Origin: Allonocardiopsis opalescens
GTDB taxonomy: Bacteria > Actinomycetota > Actinomycetes > Streptosporangiales > Streptosporangiaceae
Assembly (NCBI RefSeq): GCF_003002095.1
Contig: NZ_PVZC01000003.1
Coordinates: 434,001 to 498,000, forward strand
Direction of reading: 5' to 3'
DNA: 64,000 bases
Of the stretch, positions 6,951 through 16,452 are shown one piece after another. Under the pieces are notes generated by a model, which was given only the letters and a program-made list of their open reading frames with translations, searched no databases and was not told where the DNA came from. The translations under genes were made by a program, and so were the position numbers. Positions within the stretch are counted from its first letter, which is position 1. Every line of letters begins with the position of its first letter.

Positions 6951-8295
6951 TCGCCCGGACGACCACCGAACCGGCCCCACCGCGGCACCCACACGGCACC
7001 ACCCGCCGCGGACGGGCGGGACGGCACCCGCCGGACGGTCCACCCCGGGAAGGCGAACGAAACGACAGCACCTGTCGGCGGATCCGGACGAGGATCGCGG
7101 CGAGCGCACAACCGGATCCGTGCCAATGGCGACCGGCAAGCGAAACGAAGCCGATCCAGGTGCAGCGATCCCCATCGCCGGACATCGGCCGCCGACGAAT
7201 CGACGAATGCGTGCTCCCTACGACGACGAATCAACGGTCGGACGCGTACCCGAACACCGCATCAGTCGACGCTTTGCAGGCCGACGGGTGCGTCTGCGCA
7301 GGAGGGAGCCGAGGGCGGCCCTCAAGACCGCATGGCGACAACACGACGGTGACGTGTTCGTCCTGGTGCAGGCCGGCCCGAGCGCGCTCCTGTCGTACAT
7401 CGATGCTCGCGGCCGCCGTAGCGCCGCTCCGCCCCTGAACCGCGGCGGCCGAGCAGCGGATGCGAGGCGGTACCAGAGCAGCAGATCCATGGCGGACGGT
7501 CGGAGGCGGCCGGGAAACGGCCGTGTCCGGGGACCGGTGGCGGCAGGCCGTCGAACCCCTGTGCGCACGGCGCCCGGCCCGGTCCGTTCACCGCAGTAGT
7601 GCGACGAGCGGAGCGGAGCCGTCAGGGCGCCATGCCGACGAATCGACGGTCGGACATGCGGCTTGATGCGCGCGACCGCTGCTCGCGGTTGAGTGACCGA
7701 CGCTGCCCGCGATCGTCCGCGTTCTGATCCGTGTGCCGCATGGAGCAGGCCGAATGAGGCCCACGTACCTTGGTGGCACATCTACGCAGCGATATTCGAA
7801 ATCCGGCTGAGGGGCTCTGGTCGCGAGTCGGCGACCGGGGAACCGCCGCGTCCACCCGCCTCCGAATCGAACGCGTACGGATCCGTGGACAGGGCGGCGA
7901 GTGAAGTGCGGTCCACACGACGACAAGCCGACGAATCGATGACCAGCAAGGCAGACACACGCCGAATCGGCTGATCCGGTACGGCGGCCATGCCGCTTCG
8001 TCGCGGCCGTGCACACCACCCGCCCGACAGGAAGCCCATCTCCATTCCGCCCTCGTCTTCCGCACGACACCGCACGCATGGCGGCAACGGACTTGCGAAA
8101 GGGCGGCACCAGCCGACCGCTGACGTCGAATCGACACGGTGCCGCCACGCCCGGGCAACCCGGCATCCGCCCGCCGAACGCCCCGCGTACGCGCACGGCG
8201 AGCGGCGCGCCATCCGGACGCCGGTCGGCCGCCACCTGCTCCGACGCGGCTAAACCGCTTGCCGGACGCCCGTCCGCACGGAAGGATGCTCCGCC
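6951..8295. other. 1.3-kb spacer without genes, containing GACGAATCGA repeats
   Basis: No frame here looks coding on either strand. The motif GCCGACGAATCGA or a close variant recurs near 7191, 7222, 7634 and 7927, and once more far away near 41784; the copies at 7222 and 7634 share GACGAATCRACGGTCGGAC. The base composition resembles a decayed coding region rather than a regulatory zone. Confidence 0.5.
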
Positions 8296-9465
8296 GTGCC
8301 CGCCTGGTTGCTCGCGCTCCTGTTCGGAGCCTTCGTCTTCTACACCGACGACTACGTCATCGCCGGCGTGCTGCCCGAGATCGCGGTCGGCCTGGGTGTG
8401 AGCGAGGCCGCCGCCGGGCAGCTCGTCACCGTCTTCTCGCTGACGGTCGGCGTGGCCGCGCCCGTGGCCGCCGTCCTGACGGCGCGCTGGCCGCGCCGCC
8501 TCGTCTTCGGCATCGCGCTGACCGCCTTCGCCGCCGCCAACGCCATCGCCGCCGCCACCGACTCCTACGCGGTCCTGATGGCGATGCGCGTCCTGGCCGC
8601 GCTGGCCGCCGCGATGGCCACCCCGGCCCTGTTCGGCGTCGCCGCCGTCCTGGCCCCCGAACGGAGACGCGGCCGCTACCTGGGCACCGTGTCCCTCGGC
8701 GTCACCGGCTCGATCGCGCTGGGCGTGCCCCTGGGCACCTGGATCGGCGGCGCCTGGGGCTGGCGGGCCACTTTCGCGGCGATGGCCGCCGCCGGTGCGC
8801 TCGCGCTCATTGCCCTGCTCGCGACGCTGCCCCGCACCCGGCCCGCCCCCGCCGTGCCGCTGCTGGAGCAGGTACGGGTGCTGCTGTCGGCGCCTGTCTT
8901 CCTCGGCCTGCTCGCCAACGCCTTCACCATCACGGGCTCGATGATGCTGCTCACCTACCTCGCGCCCTACCTGGCCGACTTCGCCACCGCCGACACCGAC
9001 GTGCGCGCCGCGATGTTCGCCGCGTCCGGGGTGGCCGGGATGGCCGGAATCTGGCTGGGCGGACTGGCCACCGACCGGTGGGGCGCCGACCGCACCCTCA
9101 TCGGCGGCATCGGCGCCTTCATGGCGGTGATGGCCGTGTTCACCCTGCTCTGGCCGCTGCGCCCCGTGCCGCTGTGGGTGGTGGCGCCGCTCGCCGTCGT
9201 CTGGGCCGGGTCCGCGTTCTGGAACTCCCCGGCCATCCAGGCCCGGCTGCTCACCCTCGCCGGACCCGTCGGTGGCCAGGCCCTGGCGCTCAACACCAGC
9301 TTCACCTACATCGGAGTCGCCGTCGGCGGCGCCCTCGGCGGGATCCTCCTCTCGACGGCGTCCGTCGCCGCCCTGCCACCCGTCTCGGCCGTCCTCGGCG
9401 GCATCGCCCTGGGCACCTTCCTGCTGGCGTCACTGGCCGCCCGCCGCACCGCCCCGACCGCGTGA
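8296..9465 (+). CDS. MFS efflux transporter, DHA1 type
   Basis: A 389-residue protein with 12 predicted membrane segments. The N-terminal half carries the acidic pair in FYTDDYVIAGVLPEIA, typical of AraJ/CmlA-like exporters, and the loop 2-3 signature is weakly kept (LTARWPRRLVFG). The LGVTGSIALGVPLGTWIGG stretch corresponds to the antiporter motif C of drug:proton antiporters. It probably exports a small hydrophobic compound or sugar derivative. GTG 8296 is preceded by GGAAGG about 10 nt upstream. It stands alone between two long spacers, with no regulator next to it. Confidence 0.8.
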   Translation: MPAWLLALLFGAFVFYTDDYVIAGVLPEIAVGLGVSEAAAGQLVTVFSLTVGVAAPVAAVLTARWPRRLVFGIALTAFAAANAIAAATDSYAVLMAMRVLAALAAAMATPALFGVAAVLAPERRRGRYLGTVSLGVTGSIALGVPLGTWIGGAWGWRATFAAMAAAGALALIALLATLPRTRPAPAVPLLEQVRVLLSAPVFLGLLANAFTITGSMMLLTYLAPYLADFATADTDVRAAMFAASGVAGMAGIWLGGLATDRWGADRTLIGGIGAFMAVMAVFTLLWPLRPVPLWVVAPLAVVWAGSAFWNSPAIQARLLTLAGPVGGQALALNTSFTYIGVAVGGALGGILLSTASVAALPPVSAVLGGIALGTFLLASLAARRTAPTA

Positions 9466-10516
9466 TGGCCTGCACCGGCACGGGCCGCTGAAGCCGACGC
9501 CGCCGGCCGCCGTCGACCGGGAGTCCCGGGGCGGGCTCCGGCCACGCCGGACCGGCGTCAGCGGCCTCCGCTCCCAGGCGCGTGGGACGGTCTTCAGGCC
9601 CTCGGGGGACCACCGATCACACCCGCCGGTCGGCGTCGACGGCCCATCGCACCGTTCTGGCGGGTGAGATCGGCGCGTAATCGGCCGCGCCGACGACCGT
9701 GGCGCGCAGGACTGTCGGCGGCCGGCGGAGTGCAATGTCCGCCTTGAACGGTGGTGCCGTGGGAGGTTCGCCCGAATCGGCGTCCCCCTGCACTCCGGTG
9801 TTCTCAGAGCGCCCTGCTGGAAGGCGACCCGTCCGGGTCCGGGACGGGGGCGGTCCGGAGCCGCAACTCCGGCACGTTTCACCTGCCGGTGCCGCCATCC
9901 ATGCCGACGATCCGCCAGGGCCCAACCTCGGAATCGACCGCACCCGCCATCCCCGCGTCTCGGGAGGGGCTGCCGGGCACACCATGCCGGAGCGCCGTCG
10001 ACCGTCCGTCGTGCCGTCCCCGACGAGTTCGATCGGCGCGCCCGTCATGTCGGCGTCCGAGTCGCGCAGGACCCGCGTCCGTGTGCCTGTCCGGACCCGC
10101 ACGGGCTCACGGTGTTGACGAGCTTCCTCCCGCAGCGCGTGGCCCCTGGCCTCCGATTCCGGACCAGGGACGACCTCGAACCCATGGTGGCGTCGACCAC
10201 CACCCGGAATCGCTGCTGGAAAGCGGCAGCGTCGCGGTGCGTTCGTACGTCGGTCGGGCGGGGCCGCAGTGGCGGCCGGCCATCGGTCGCCAGGACACCG
10301 ACGAGCACCGATGCCTCCCGCCGACAGACAACGCCGCCCGTTCAGTCGCCGCTGGTGGGCGCCTTGTGGCACCGTCGGCCGCTCGCGTGGCCGGAAGCCC
10401 GCCGTGCCGCTTCGACGGTGTGCTCCAAGCCAAGAGTCCGGCCGAGTCGGCCGGGCCCGTCTCCGACGCCCGATCGGCCGGGCCGCCAGAAGGCGGCCCG
10501 GCCGAAGGCGCGCGGG
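9466..10516. other. 1-kb spacer without genes
   Basis: Both strands show only GC-driven open frames with no domain or binding site. Apart from the terminator-like hairpin at its right end (10476-10503) I see no repeat, RNA or regulatory site. Confidence 0.45.
10476..10503 (-). terminator. 12-bp perfect stem, 4-nt loop
   Basis: GGCCGGGCCGCC, AGAA (as read rightward), GGCGGCCCGGCC. It sits 13 bp past the stop codon of the NmrA-like gene and is the likely end of that transcript. Confidence 0.6.
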
Positions 10517-11365
10517 TCAGCTGAAGTCGTCCGCGTGGTCGGCGGCCCACTCGGCCAGCGACCGGGCCGGACGGCCCAGCACTCGGCGGACGTCGTCCGA
10601 CGGCACCGGCGGCTCCTCGGCGTACTCGGCCTGGTAGCCCAGCACGTACTCGGCGATCTCGGGCGGGAATCCCGCGTTGATATAGGAGGCGCGGGCCTGC
10701 CCGTACGTGAGCGCCTCGAAGCGGATCGGTCGGCCCAAGCCCTCCGCGACCGCCGCGGCCTGATCCCGGTGGCTGAGCGCCACCGGCCCGCTGAGCGCGT
10801 ACGCGCGCCCGGCGTGGCCATCCTCCAGCAGCGCCGCGACCGCCACCTCGGCGATATCGGCCTCGTGCACCGGTGCGCCGAGACCGTCGGGGAAGGCGTT
10901 GCGGATCACGCCCTCGGTGCGCACGCTCTCAGCCCACACGTCCAGCTTGTTGACGGCGAACTCGCCGGGCCGCAGATGCGTCCACTCCGCACCCGACGCC
11001 TCCACCAGCTGCTCGATCTCATACAGCAGCTCGAAGCTGCCCGGCCGCCCGACCGCCACGGCCAGACCCGACAGCATCACGATCCGCCGCACCCCGGCCC
11101 TGATCGCCAGCGCCAGGAAGGACTTGGCGTGCGCGGCCGCGTCCTCCTCGTCCAGCGCGGGCAGGTAGTACATCCGGTCCACCCCGGCCAGCACATCGGC
11201 CAGCTCCTCAGGCCGGGTGAGGTCGCCGCGGACCGTCTCCGCCCCGGCGGGAAGACCGGCCCGGGCTGGATCACGCGTCAGCGCGCGCACCGGCCGACCC
11301 GCCGACAGCAGGCGGTCGACCACTACGCGGCCGACGGTGCCGGTCGCCCCGGTCACCAGAATCAT
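10517..11365 (-). CDS. NmrA-like NAD(P)-binding protein
   Basis: A 282-residue atypical short-chain dehydrogenase. It opens with the Rossmann motif MILVTGATGTVG and continues with the NmrA-type LTRDPAR, GDLTRPEEL and LPALDEEDA. The catalytic Tyr-Lys pair of classical SDRs is not evident, as in azoreductase-like and redox-sensor members. It may reduce a quinone or azo compound, or sense NAD(P). AAGGAG lies 6 nt before ATG 11365. A 14-bp palindrome upstream (11399-11412) is a probable operator. In many actinomycetes a divergent HxlR/MarR regulator sits next to such genes; here that position is taken by an IS remnant. Confidence 0.8.
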   Translation of the reverse strand: MILVTGATGTVGRVVVDRLLSAGRPVRALTRDPARAGLPAGAETVRGDLTRPEELADVLAGVDRMYYLPALDEEDAAAHAKSFLALAIRAGVRRIVMLSGLAVAVGRPGSFELLYEIEQLVEASGAEWTHLRPGEFAVNKLDVWAESVRTEGVIRNAFPDGLGAPVHEADIAEVAVAALLEDGHAGRAYALSGPVALSHRDQAAAVAEGLGRPIRFEALTYGQARASYINAGFPPEIAEYVLGYQAEYAEEPPVPSDDVRRVLGRPARSLAEWAADHADDFS

Positions 11366-11398
11366 GGCGTTCTCCTTGTCCTAGTGTCGTCGTGGAGC

Positions 11399-11412
11399 CG
11401 AAACCGGTTTCG
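11399..11412. promoter_or_regulatory. 14-bp perfect palindrome, candidate operator
   Basis: CGAAACCGGTTTCG lies 34 bp upstream of the NmrA-like start. Its central CG pair is typical of LacI-type sites. No regulator gene is adjacent. Confidence 0.45.
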
Positions 11413-11460
11413 AGCGCGCTCACGTTAGCCCAGGCGGCGACGTATTCGCACATGAGCGTA

Positions 11461-12006
11461 TGTCTCGTTTGGTCGGGAGAACGGCCGAAAGGAAACGGTG
11501 GATATGGACCGACTCGCGCGCCGAATGGTGCCCGATGAAATGTGGGAAATGGCGCGTGCGCTGATGCCGCCCGCTCCGCGTCGGCCGCAGGGCGGCGGAC
11601 GGGCCGCGGCGGACGAGCGCCTGGTGCTCACCTCGATCATCTACGTCCTGACCAGCGGGTGCGCGTGGCAGCAGCTACCGCCGCACTTCGGCGTGACCGT
11701 GCCGACGGCCCACCGCTGGTACTTGCGCTGGACCCGGGCCGACCTGTGGAACCGGCTGCGCGACGCCGCGGCCGCGCCCGACGCGCCCCCCGGCCTCGCC
11801 GAGTGGACGTGCGCCATCGCCGAAGCCGCGGCCACGCGGCTCTACGCGACCCCAACTGAAGCGGCCGACGGCGACCCCGACTGCGCCGACCCGCAGACGC
11901 CCCCGAGCGCGGAACCCGACCCCCACGCGCAACCGGCCTCGTGAGCGCAACGACCGACCCCGTCACTGGTGCCGACCCGGCACTGAGAAATTCACCAAAC
12001 GAGACA
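11461..12006 (+). mobile_element. dead IS5-type (IS427-like) element with intact ends
   Basis: TGTCTCGTTTGGT at 11461-11473 and its exact complement ACCAAACGAGACA at 11994-12006 are 13-bp terminal inverted repeats. Each end is flanked by TA (11459-11460 and 12007-12008), the expected target duplication for this group. The 546-bp interior holds only the first part of a transposase, so the element is a non-autonomous internal-deletion derivative. Confidence 0.8.
11498..11944 (+). pseudogene. truncated IS5-family transposase (DUF4096 part only)
   Basis: The first 100 or so residues match the N-terminal domain of IS5-type transposases: MVPDEMWEMARALMPP, then RPQGGG, then IYVLTSGCAWQQLPPHFGV and AHRWYLRWTRADLWNRL. 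In intact relatives this runs into the DDE catalytic domain, whose first Asp follows soon after. Here the corresponding stretch reads AIAEAAATRLYA, so the first acidic position is degenerate and the rest is replaced by an acidic, Pro-rich tail that stops at 11944. It cannot catalyse transposition. The start is GTG 11498 or ATG 11504. Confidence 0.8.
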
Positions 12007-12234
12007 TAGGCACCAGGACCCACCGGCCCCGAGACCAGCACCCCGAAAAGGCAACGCCGGTCGACCGATCCCCGCCTTACCCCGCCGAAGGCCGCCGCTC
12101 TGCCCGGCCGACGTCTGACCCCGAAATCGTCCAGCCCGTGCTGAGGCGCTTCATGGCCAAGTCGCCCTCACACCACCAACCCAAGTCGTCAAGGCGAACC
12201 CGCACCATGTGGATATCTCCGCGCGACCACACGG

Positions 12235-12256
12235 TTATCCACAACCTGTGGACGCC
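12235..12256. promoter_or_regulatory. perfect DnaA box TTATCCACA plus a weaker one
   Basis: TTATCCACA at 12235-12243 is followed by CTGTGGAC at 12246-12253, and GTGGATA lies about 25 bp to the left. It is next to the MITE-like element rather than inside a clear copy of the DnaA-box repeat. The rest of 12009-12295 has no gene. Confidence 0.5.
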
Positions 12257-12295
12257 GCAGTGGCGCGCGAACGCCAATCACGACACGCTGTCGCA

Positions 12296-12518
12296 CGTGG
12301 CGGTCACGTTGCCGCCTCAACCCGGTTCGCGAGGGAGGGATGGTGAATGCGCGCAGACCATTCCGCTATCACCTCCGACCTGGGGCGCCGTAGGCCGTCG
12401 ACGCGTGTCGGCGGTGCTTCACGGGAAGCCCGGGTGGCGGCAGTAGCCCTGCCACCATCCGGACCGACGACGAAAAACGATGGCCGCTGGGCGTACTCAC
12501 GGCAACGTGACCGTCACC
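12296..12518 (-). mobile_element. MITE-like element, copy 1
   Basis: A 223-bp element whose ends, CGTGGCGGTCACGTTGCCG and CGGCAACGTGACCGTCACC, are inverted repeats of each other with two mismatches. It matches the inverted copy at 46418-46629 in its first and last 20 bp or so, in a central block GGGCTTCCCGTGAAGC, and in overall order. A hairpin of different sequence occupies the same place in both copies. It encodes no protein. The mobilising transposase is not in the window; the IS5-type remnant nearby has different ends. Confidence 0.7.
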
Positions 12519-12626
12519 CCTGACCGAAAGGACGAGCCACCGCAGCCCAACCCACCCACAACACGACCACAACAGAAAATCGCGCCAGGGCCCACCAAGC
12601 GACCCGCGCCACCACCCCGAACCAGC

Positions 12627-14963
12627 TCACTTCGGCCGGCGCATCGCCCTCTTCATGGTGCTCATGAACCGTTCACCCTCATCGAACTGGTCATCCCGCA
12701 CCAGATAGGTCCACGTGGCCGTCGGCCGCTTCAACCCAGAAGCCGCCAGGTCCACACCCTCAGGCGTGATCGTGACCGAACGGAAGGTCTCCGCGGCCTG
12801 CTCCCGGACCTCCGCAAGGAGATTCAGGAACGGCGGCACGGCGTCCCGGTTGAACTCGTCCAACGGGTTCCGCCGCCCGAGCGCCCGTAGATGGATGCCC
12901 TCCCGCAACTCGGTCAGCAGCGCGAAATGCTCGGACCACCGCTGGTCCAAGTGGTAGAGCACGATCTGCCTCGCCGCTGCCGCCAAGACCTCGGCGCCCA
13001 CCTCGCCGAGCAATTCGGCATGCCTTTCAGAGCACCGCTCCGCCAACTCCTTGTCGGCCAGGTCAGAATGCAGAACCTTGTTCCGATACTCGAGTACCGT
13101 CGAACGCTGGACCTCGACCAACTTGTTGTACCGCCAGGTATTGCGGTGCAACTCCAGCAGCTCGCCCTCGGCGACCCGCTGGGCGTGGTTCATCGACCAC
13201 TTCCCGCCGGCATCCTCGATCCGGCCCGTTTTCGGATCGGCGCTCGGAACCGCGGTGTCCGAGGCGTGCCGGACGATCACATCGTCTTCGAAGCTCGTGA
13301 AGAAGACCGAACCGCCGGGGTCCCCCTGTCGTCCGGCGCGGCCGCGCAGCTGGTCGTCCAAACGGCTGCTCGAATAGCGGCCGGTGCCGATGACATACAG
13401 GCCGCCGATCTCGGCGACACGGTCGTGATCTTGGGCGTCCCGGCCGCCGAGACGAATGTCGGTGCCGCGGCCGGCCATCTGGGTCGAGACCGTAATGGCG
13501 CCCTCCCGGCCGGCTTCGGCGATGATGGCGGCTTCCTCCGCATCGTTCTTCGCGTTCAGGACCGAGCACTCCAGACCGGCACGGCGCAGGCGGCGGGCCA
13601 GCCGCTCGGATTCGGCGACGTCGAGGGTACCGATCAGAATGGGGCGGCCCTCGCCGTGAACGGAGGAGATGTGCGCGACCAGAGCGTCCTCTTTGTCGTC
13701 GCGGGTCACGTAGAGCCGGTCCGGCTCGTCCTTGCGGATGCAGGGAACGTTCGGCGGGACGACCGCCACTTCCAGTTCGTAGAACTCGCGGAGCTGCTCG
13801 GCGACGGCCACCGCCGTGCCGGTCATACCGCAGACGGTGGGGTAGCGGCGGACCAGTGCCTGGATCGTCGTTGTGTCGAGCACCTCGCCGCTCTCACTGG
13901 TGACGAGTCCCTCCTTGGCCTCGACCGCTGCATGCAGGCCGTCGGGCCAGCGCTGCAAGGTCGCCACACGGCCGCGGTTGTCGTCGATCAACTGGATCCG
14001 GCCGTCGCGCACGATGTAGTCGACGTCCCGCTCGACGAGTGCGTGGGCGTAAAGGGCGAGATTGACGGCGGTGAGCGTGGCCATGTGCTCCACGCCGTAG
14101 AGGTCGATGCCGCCCAGTGCCGCTTCGACGCGGTCGATTCCCGCGTTGGTGAGATGGGCGGCGCGGGCGTCCTCCTCGATTTCGTAGTGGACACCGCGGC
14201 CCAGCCCTTTGACCAGTTCCGCCAGGGCCGGGTCGGCGGCACTCTGCTCGATCGCGCCGGCCAGCACCAGCGGTACCCGTGCCTCGTCCACGAGCACGGA
14301 GTCGGCCTCGTCCACGATCAGGACGTCGGGCTCCGGCACCACCAGTTCGGACTCTTCGTAGGCGAGGCGGTCGCGCAGTACGTCGAAGCCGAGTTCGCTG
14401 ACGGCGCCGTAGCAGACGTCGCAGGCGTAGGCGGCCCGGCGCTCGTCGGCCGTGGAGTCCTGGCCGATCCAGCCGACCGAGACGCCGAGCAGGTCGTACA
14501 CCGGCCGCATCCATTCGGCGTCGCGGCGTGCCAGGTAGTCGTTGACCGATGCGATGTGGACGCGTCGTCCCCGTATGGCGTAGCCCGCGGAAGTGAGCGC
14601 TCCCACGAGCGTCTTGCCCTCGCCCGTGGCCATCTCGATCACGTTGCCGGAGAGCATCGCCATCATGCCGAGCAGCTGTACGTCGAAAGGCCGCTCGTCG
14701 AGTGCGCGTCTGGCGGCTTCGCGGGCCAGGGCGCTGAACTCGACCAGCTTGTCGGTGGGAAACCTGTCGGCGCCGGCCACGGATTCGTCTGCGCGGAGTT
14801 CAGTGACGGAGGCGGTCAGTTCTTCGTCCGGCAGTTCGCGCACCGTCGGCTCGCGGTCACCGACCTGGCCGAGCAGCCGCCGGTACGGACCGAGGTCAAC
14901 TGTTCCCGGCCGCCCGATGAGGCGCCTGAACCACTCACCCATCCGTCCGCCAACCGTGCCCAT
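12627..14963 (-). CDS. secA2: accessory preprotein translocase ATPase SecA2
   Basis: A 778-residue SecA-family motor. It shows the Walker A motif MATGEGKTLVGAL, the Walker B VDEADSVLVDEAR, the preprotein cross-linking domain between them, and the second motor domain with MAGRGTDIRLGG and LRGRAGRQGDPG. Helical wing and scaffold follow. It is shorter than housekeeping SecA (about 900) and has no C-terminal Cys-rich zinc tail, which fits accessory SecA2 proteins that export a small set of substrates through SecYEG. ATG 14963 has CAGGAG 5 nt upstream; longer starts lack one. There is no SecY2 or dedicated substrate gene next to it. Confidence 0.85.
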   Translation of the reverse strand: MGTVGGRMGEWFRRLIGRPGTVDLGPYRRLLGQVGDREPTVRELPDEELTASVTELRADESVAGADRFPTDKLVEFSALAREAARRALDERPFDVQLLGMMAMLSGNVIEMATGEGKTLVGALTSAGYAIRGRRVHIASVNDYLARRDAEWMRPVYDLLGVSVGWIGQDSTADERRAAYACDVCYGAVSELGFDVLRDRLAYEESELVVPEPDVLIVDEADSVLVDEARVPLVLAGAIEQSAADPALAELVKGLGRGVHYEIEEDARAAHLTNAGIDRVEAALGGIDLYGVEHMATLTAVNLALYAHALVERDVDYIVRDGRIQLIDDNRGRVATLQRWPDGLHAAVEAKEGLVTSESGEVLDTTTIQALVRRYPTVCGMTGTAVAVAEQLREFYELEVAVVPPNVPCIRKDEPDRLYVTRDDKEDALVAHISSVHGEGRPILIGTLDVAESERLARRLRRAGLECSVLNAKNDAEEAAIIAEAGREGAITVSTQMAGRGTDIRLGGRDAQDHDRVAEIGGLYVIGTGRYSSSRLDDQLRGRAGRQGDPGGSVFFTSFEDDVIVRHASDTAVPSADPKTGRIEDAGGKWSMNHAQRVAEGELLELHRNTWRYNKLVEVQRSTVLEYRNKVLHSDLADKELAERCSERHAELLGEVGAEVLAAAARQIVLYHLDQRWSEHFALLTELREGIHLRALGRRNPLDEFNRDAVPPFLNLLAEVREQAAETFRSVTITPEGVDLAASGLKRPTATWTYLVRDDQFDEGERFMSTMKRAMRRPK

Positions 14964-15446
14964 ACCGACTCCTGTCTCGCCGCCTGGCACCACATCGGAC
15001 AACTCGGCGCGGTGCACCAGGGTTCCCCGCGGAGGACGGCTACTACTGGGCAAGCCGAGCCCGCCGGGCTATCCGCCACCATAAGTGAGCCGACGCCGCC
15101 GACTCTTCGCCGGGCCGCGCGATCCCGTGCGGTGCAGCGGTCTGCGGTCGTCGACCGTGTCGGGCGAAGCAGGCCGGCACGGGTGCGTGCGGGGCGAGAA
15201 CGATATTCCGAGTCGCCATGGCGACCGACCCGGTTCGGGCGGTGGGACGAGGGCGGCCCGCTGCGAGACGTTTCTCCGCAGGTCACCGCCGAGGCGACGG
15301 TACGGCGTCGGACGGCCGGGACCGCGTGCCGGGCGGCATCGGAAGGCGGCCGCTCCCGAGCGCGATCGCCTGGGGCTCGGCGCGCCGGTCTGCTCGGACG
15401 GGCCGCTCCAACGGAGGCGGGCCCGGGTGAGGGCAGCCGGGTCTGT
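14964..15446. other. spacer without genes
   Basis: It holds the upstream region of secA2 on the left and then about 380 bp with no binding sites, domains or repeats that I can identify. Confidence 0.4.
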
Positions 15447-15863
15447 CTAGTCGGCGGTCTGCTGCGTCAGGCTGAACCAGTTGCCGGAGTCGTCGCGGAA
15501 CACCGCCTCGATGCCGTATGGGCGTTCGGCCGGCTCCTGGACGAAGGTCACGCCGCGGGAGGCGAGTTCGGCGTAGGTGGCGCGGCAGTCGCCGGTGGAC
15601 ATCACTCCGGCGCCCAGCACCCCCTTGGCGATCAGTGCCCGCAGCCGCTCGGCCGATTCCGGGTCGAGCATGGGCGGGCTCGCCTCGCTCAGCACGATGC
15701 GCAGTTCGGGCTGGTCGGGTGCCGACACGGTCAGCCAGCGCGGCCCATCCGGCCCGAGCCTGACGTCGTCGTGGAGGGTGAGGCCCAGCTTCTTCGTGTA
15801 GAAGTCCAGGGCGGAGTCCTGGTCCAGCACCCACACCTGGGTGTGGGACATCCCCGTGATCAT
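15447..15863 (-). CDS. VOC (glyoxalase-like) protein
   Basis: A 138-residue VOC-fold protein. SHTQVWVLDQDSALDFYTKK and LGLTLHDDVRLG form the first module and RGVTFVQEPAERPYGIEA plus FRDDSGNWFSLTQ the second. Proteins of this subgroup, with a glycine-rich 'PYG.EA.FRDDSGN' strand, are usually encoded beside an AraC-type regulator, as here. The substrate is unknown; some relatives bind antibiotics or act on methylglyoxal-like compounds. AGGGAG precedes ATG 15863 by 6 nt. It is downstream of the AraC gene by 40 bp and probably cotranscribed. Confidence 0.8.
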   Translation of the reverse strand: MITGMSHTQVWVLDQDSALDFYTKKLGLTLHDDVRLGPDGPRWLTVSAPDQPELRIVLSEASPPMLDPESAERLRALIAKGVLGAGVMSTGDCRATYAELASRGVTFVQEPAERPYGIEAVFRDDSGNWFSLTQQTAD

Positions 15864-15903
15864 CTTCGCTCCCTGTGGTGCGATCGGCTTCGACGCGGCG
15901 ACG

Positions 15904-16368
15904 CTACCGGCGCGGCCGCGGCGCGGGCTTCTCCTGCGTTGCGGTTCCAGGGCCGGTGGCGAAGCCGTTGGCCCACATCAACACGTAGCAGCCGGGGACG
16001 GGAGCCGGCCGGCCCGACCGCCGCCGGTATTGCGAGGGCGAGATGCCGACCACCGCCTTGAAGCGTGCGCTGAAGGTGCCGACGCTGCTGAAACCGACGA
16101 GGTGGCAGACCTCGGTGACGGTGAGGTTGGCGGCGCCCAGCAGTTCGCGGGCCCGCTCGATCCGGCGCCTGGACAGGTACCGCCCAGGGGTTTCGCCGTA
16201 CGCGGCGGAGAAGCCGCGCAGGAAGTGGTAGCGGGAGTAGCCGGCCTCGGCCGCCACCTCGGTGAGGTCGATCTCCTCGGTGTAATGGCGGTCGATGTAG
16301 TCCTTGGCCATCCGGACCCGCGTCAGTGGGACGACGGTGGTCCTGCTCGGTGCGCTGCTCACGTCCAC
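15904..16368 (-). CDS. AraC-family regulator, DNA-binding domain only
   Basis: A 154-residue protein made almost entirely of the AraC DNA-binding domain. Both helix-turn-helices are visible (LTEVAAEAGYSRYHFLRGFS and VTEVCHLVGFSSVGTFSARF) with the family ending GISPSQYRRR. There is no N-terminal sensor domain, so the signal is unclear. The C-terminal extension is short and Pro/Arg-rich. The start is GTG 16368 or the GTG two codons later; neither has a clear binding site. It is followed by the VOC gene, which it likely controls. Confidence 0.85.
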   Translation of the reverse strand: MDVSSAPSRTTVVPLTRVRMAKDYIDRHYTEEIDLTEVAAEAGYSRYHFLRGFSAAYGETPGRYLSRRRIERARELLGAANLTVTEVCHLVGFSSVGTFSARFKAVVGISPSQYRRRSGRPAPVPGCYVLMWANGFATGPGTATQEKPAPRPRR

Positions 16369-16452
16369 AGGGTGCCGGTGGCCGGTGACATCGGCCGGAC
16401 GTGAACCTCCGGGGCGGCCCCGGCCGGACGGATCCGTGCGGCCGGGAGGTGA

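Noticed and set aside
12891-16061. A 1056-codon open frame on the + strand
   Set aside because: It is antisense to secA2 and the VOC gene and arises from GC-rich third positions; no domain or start signal.
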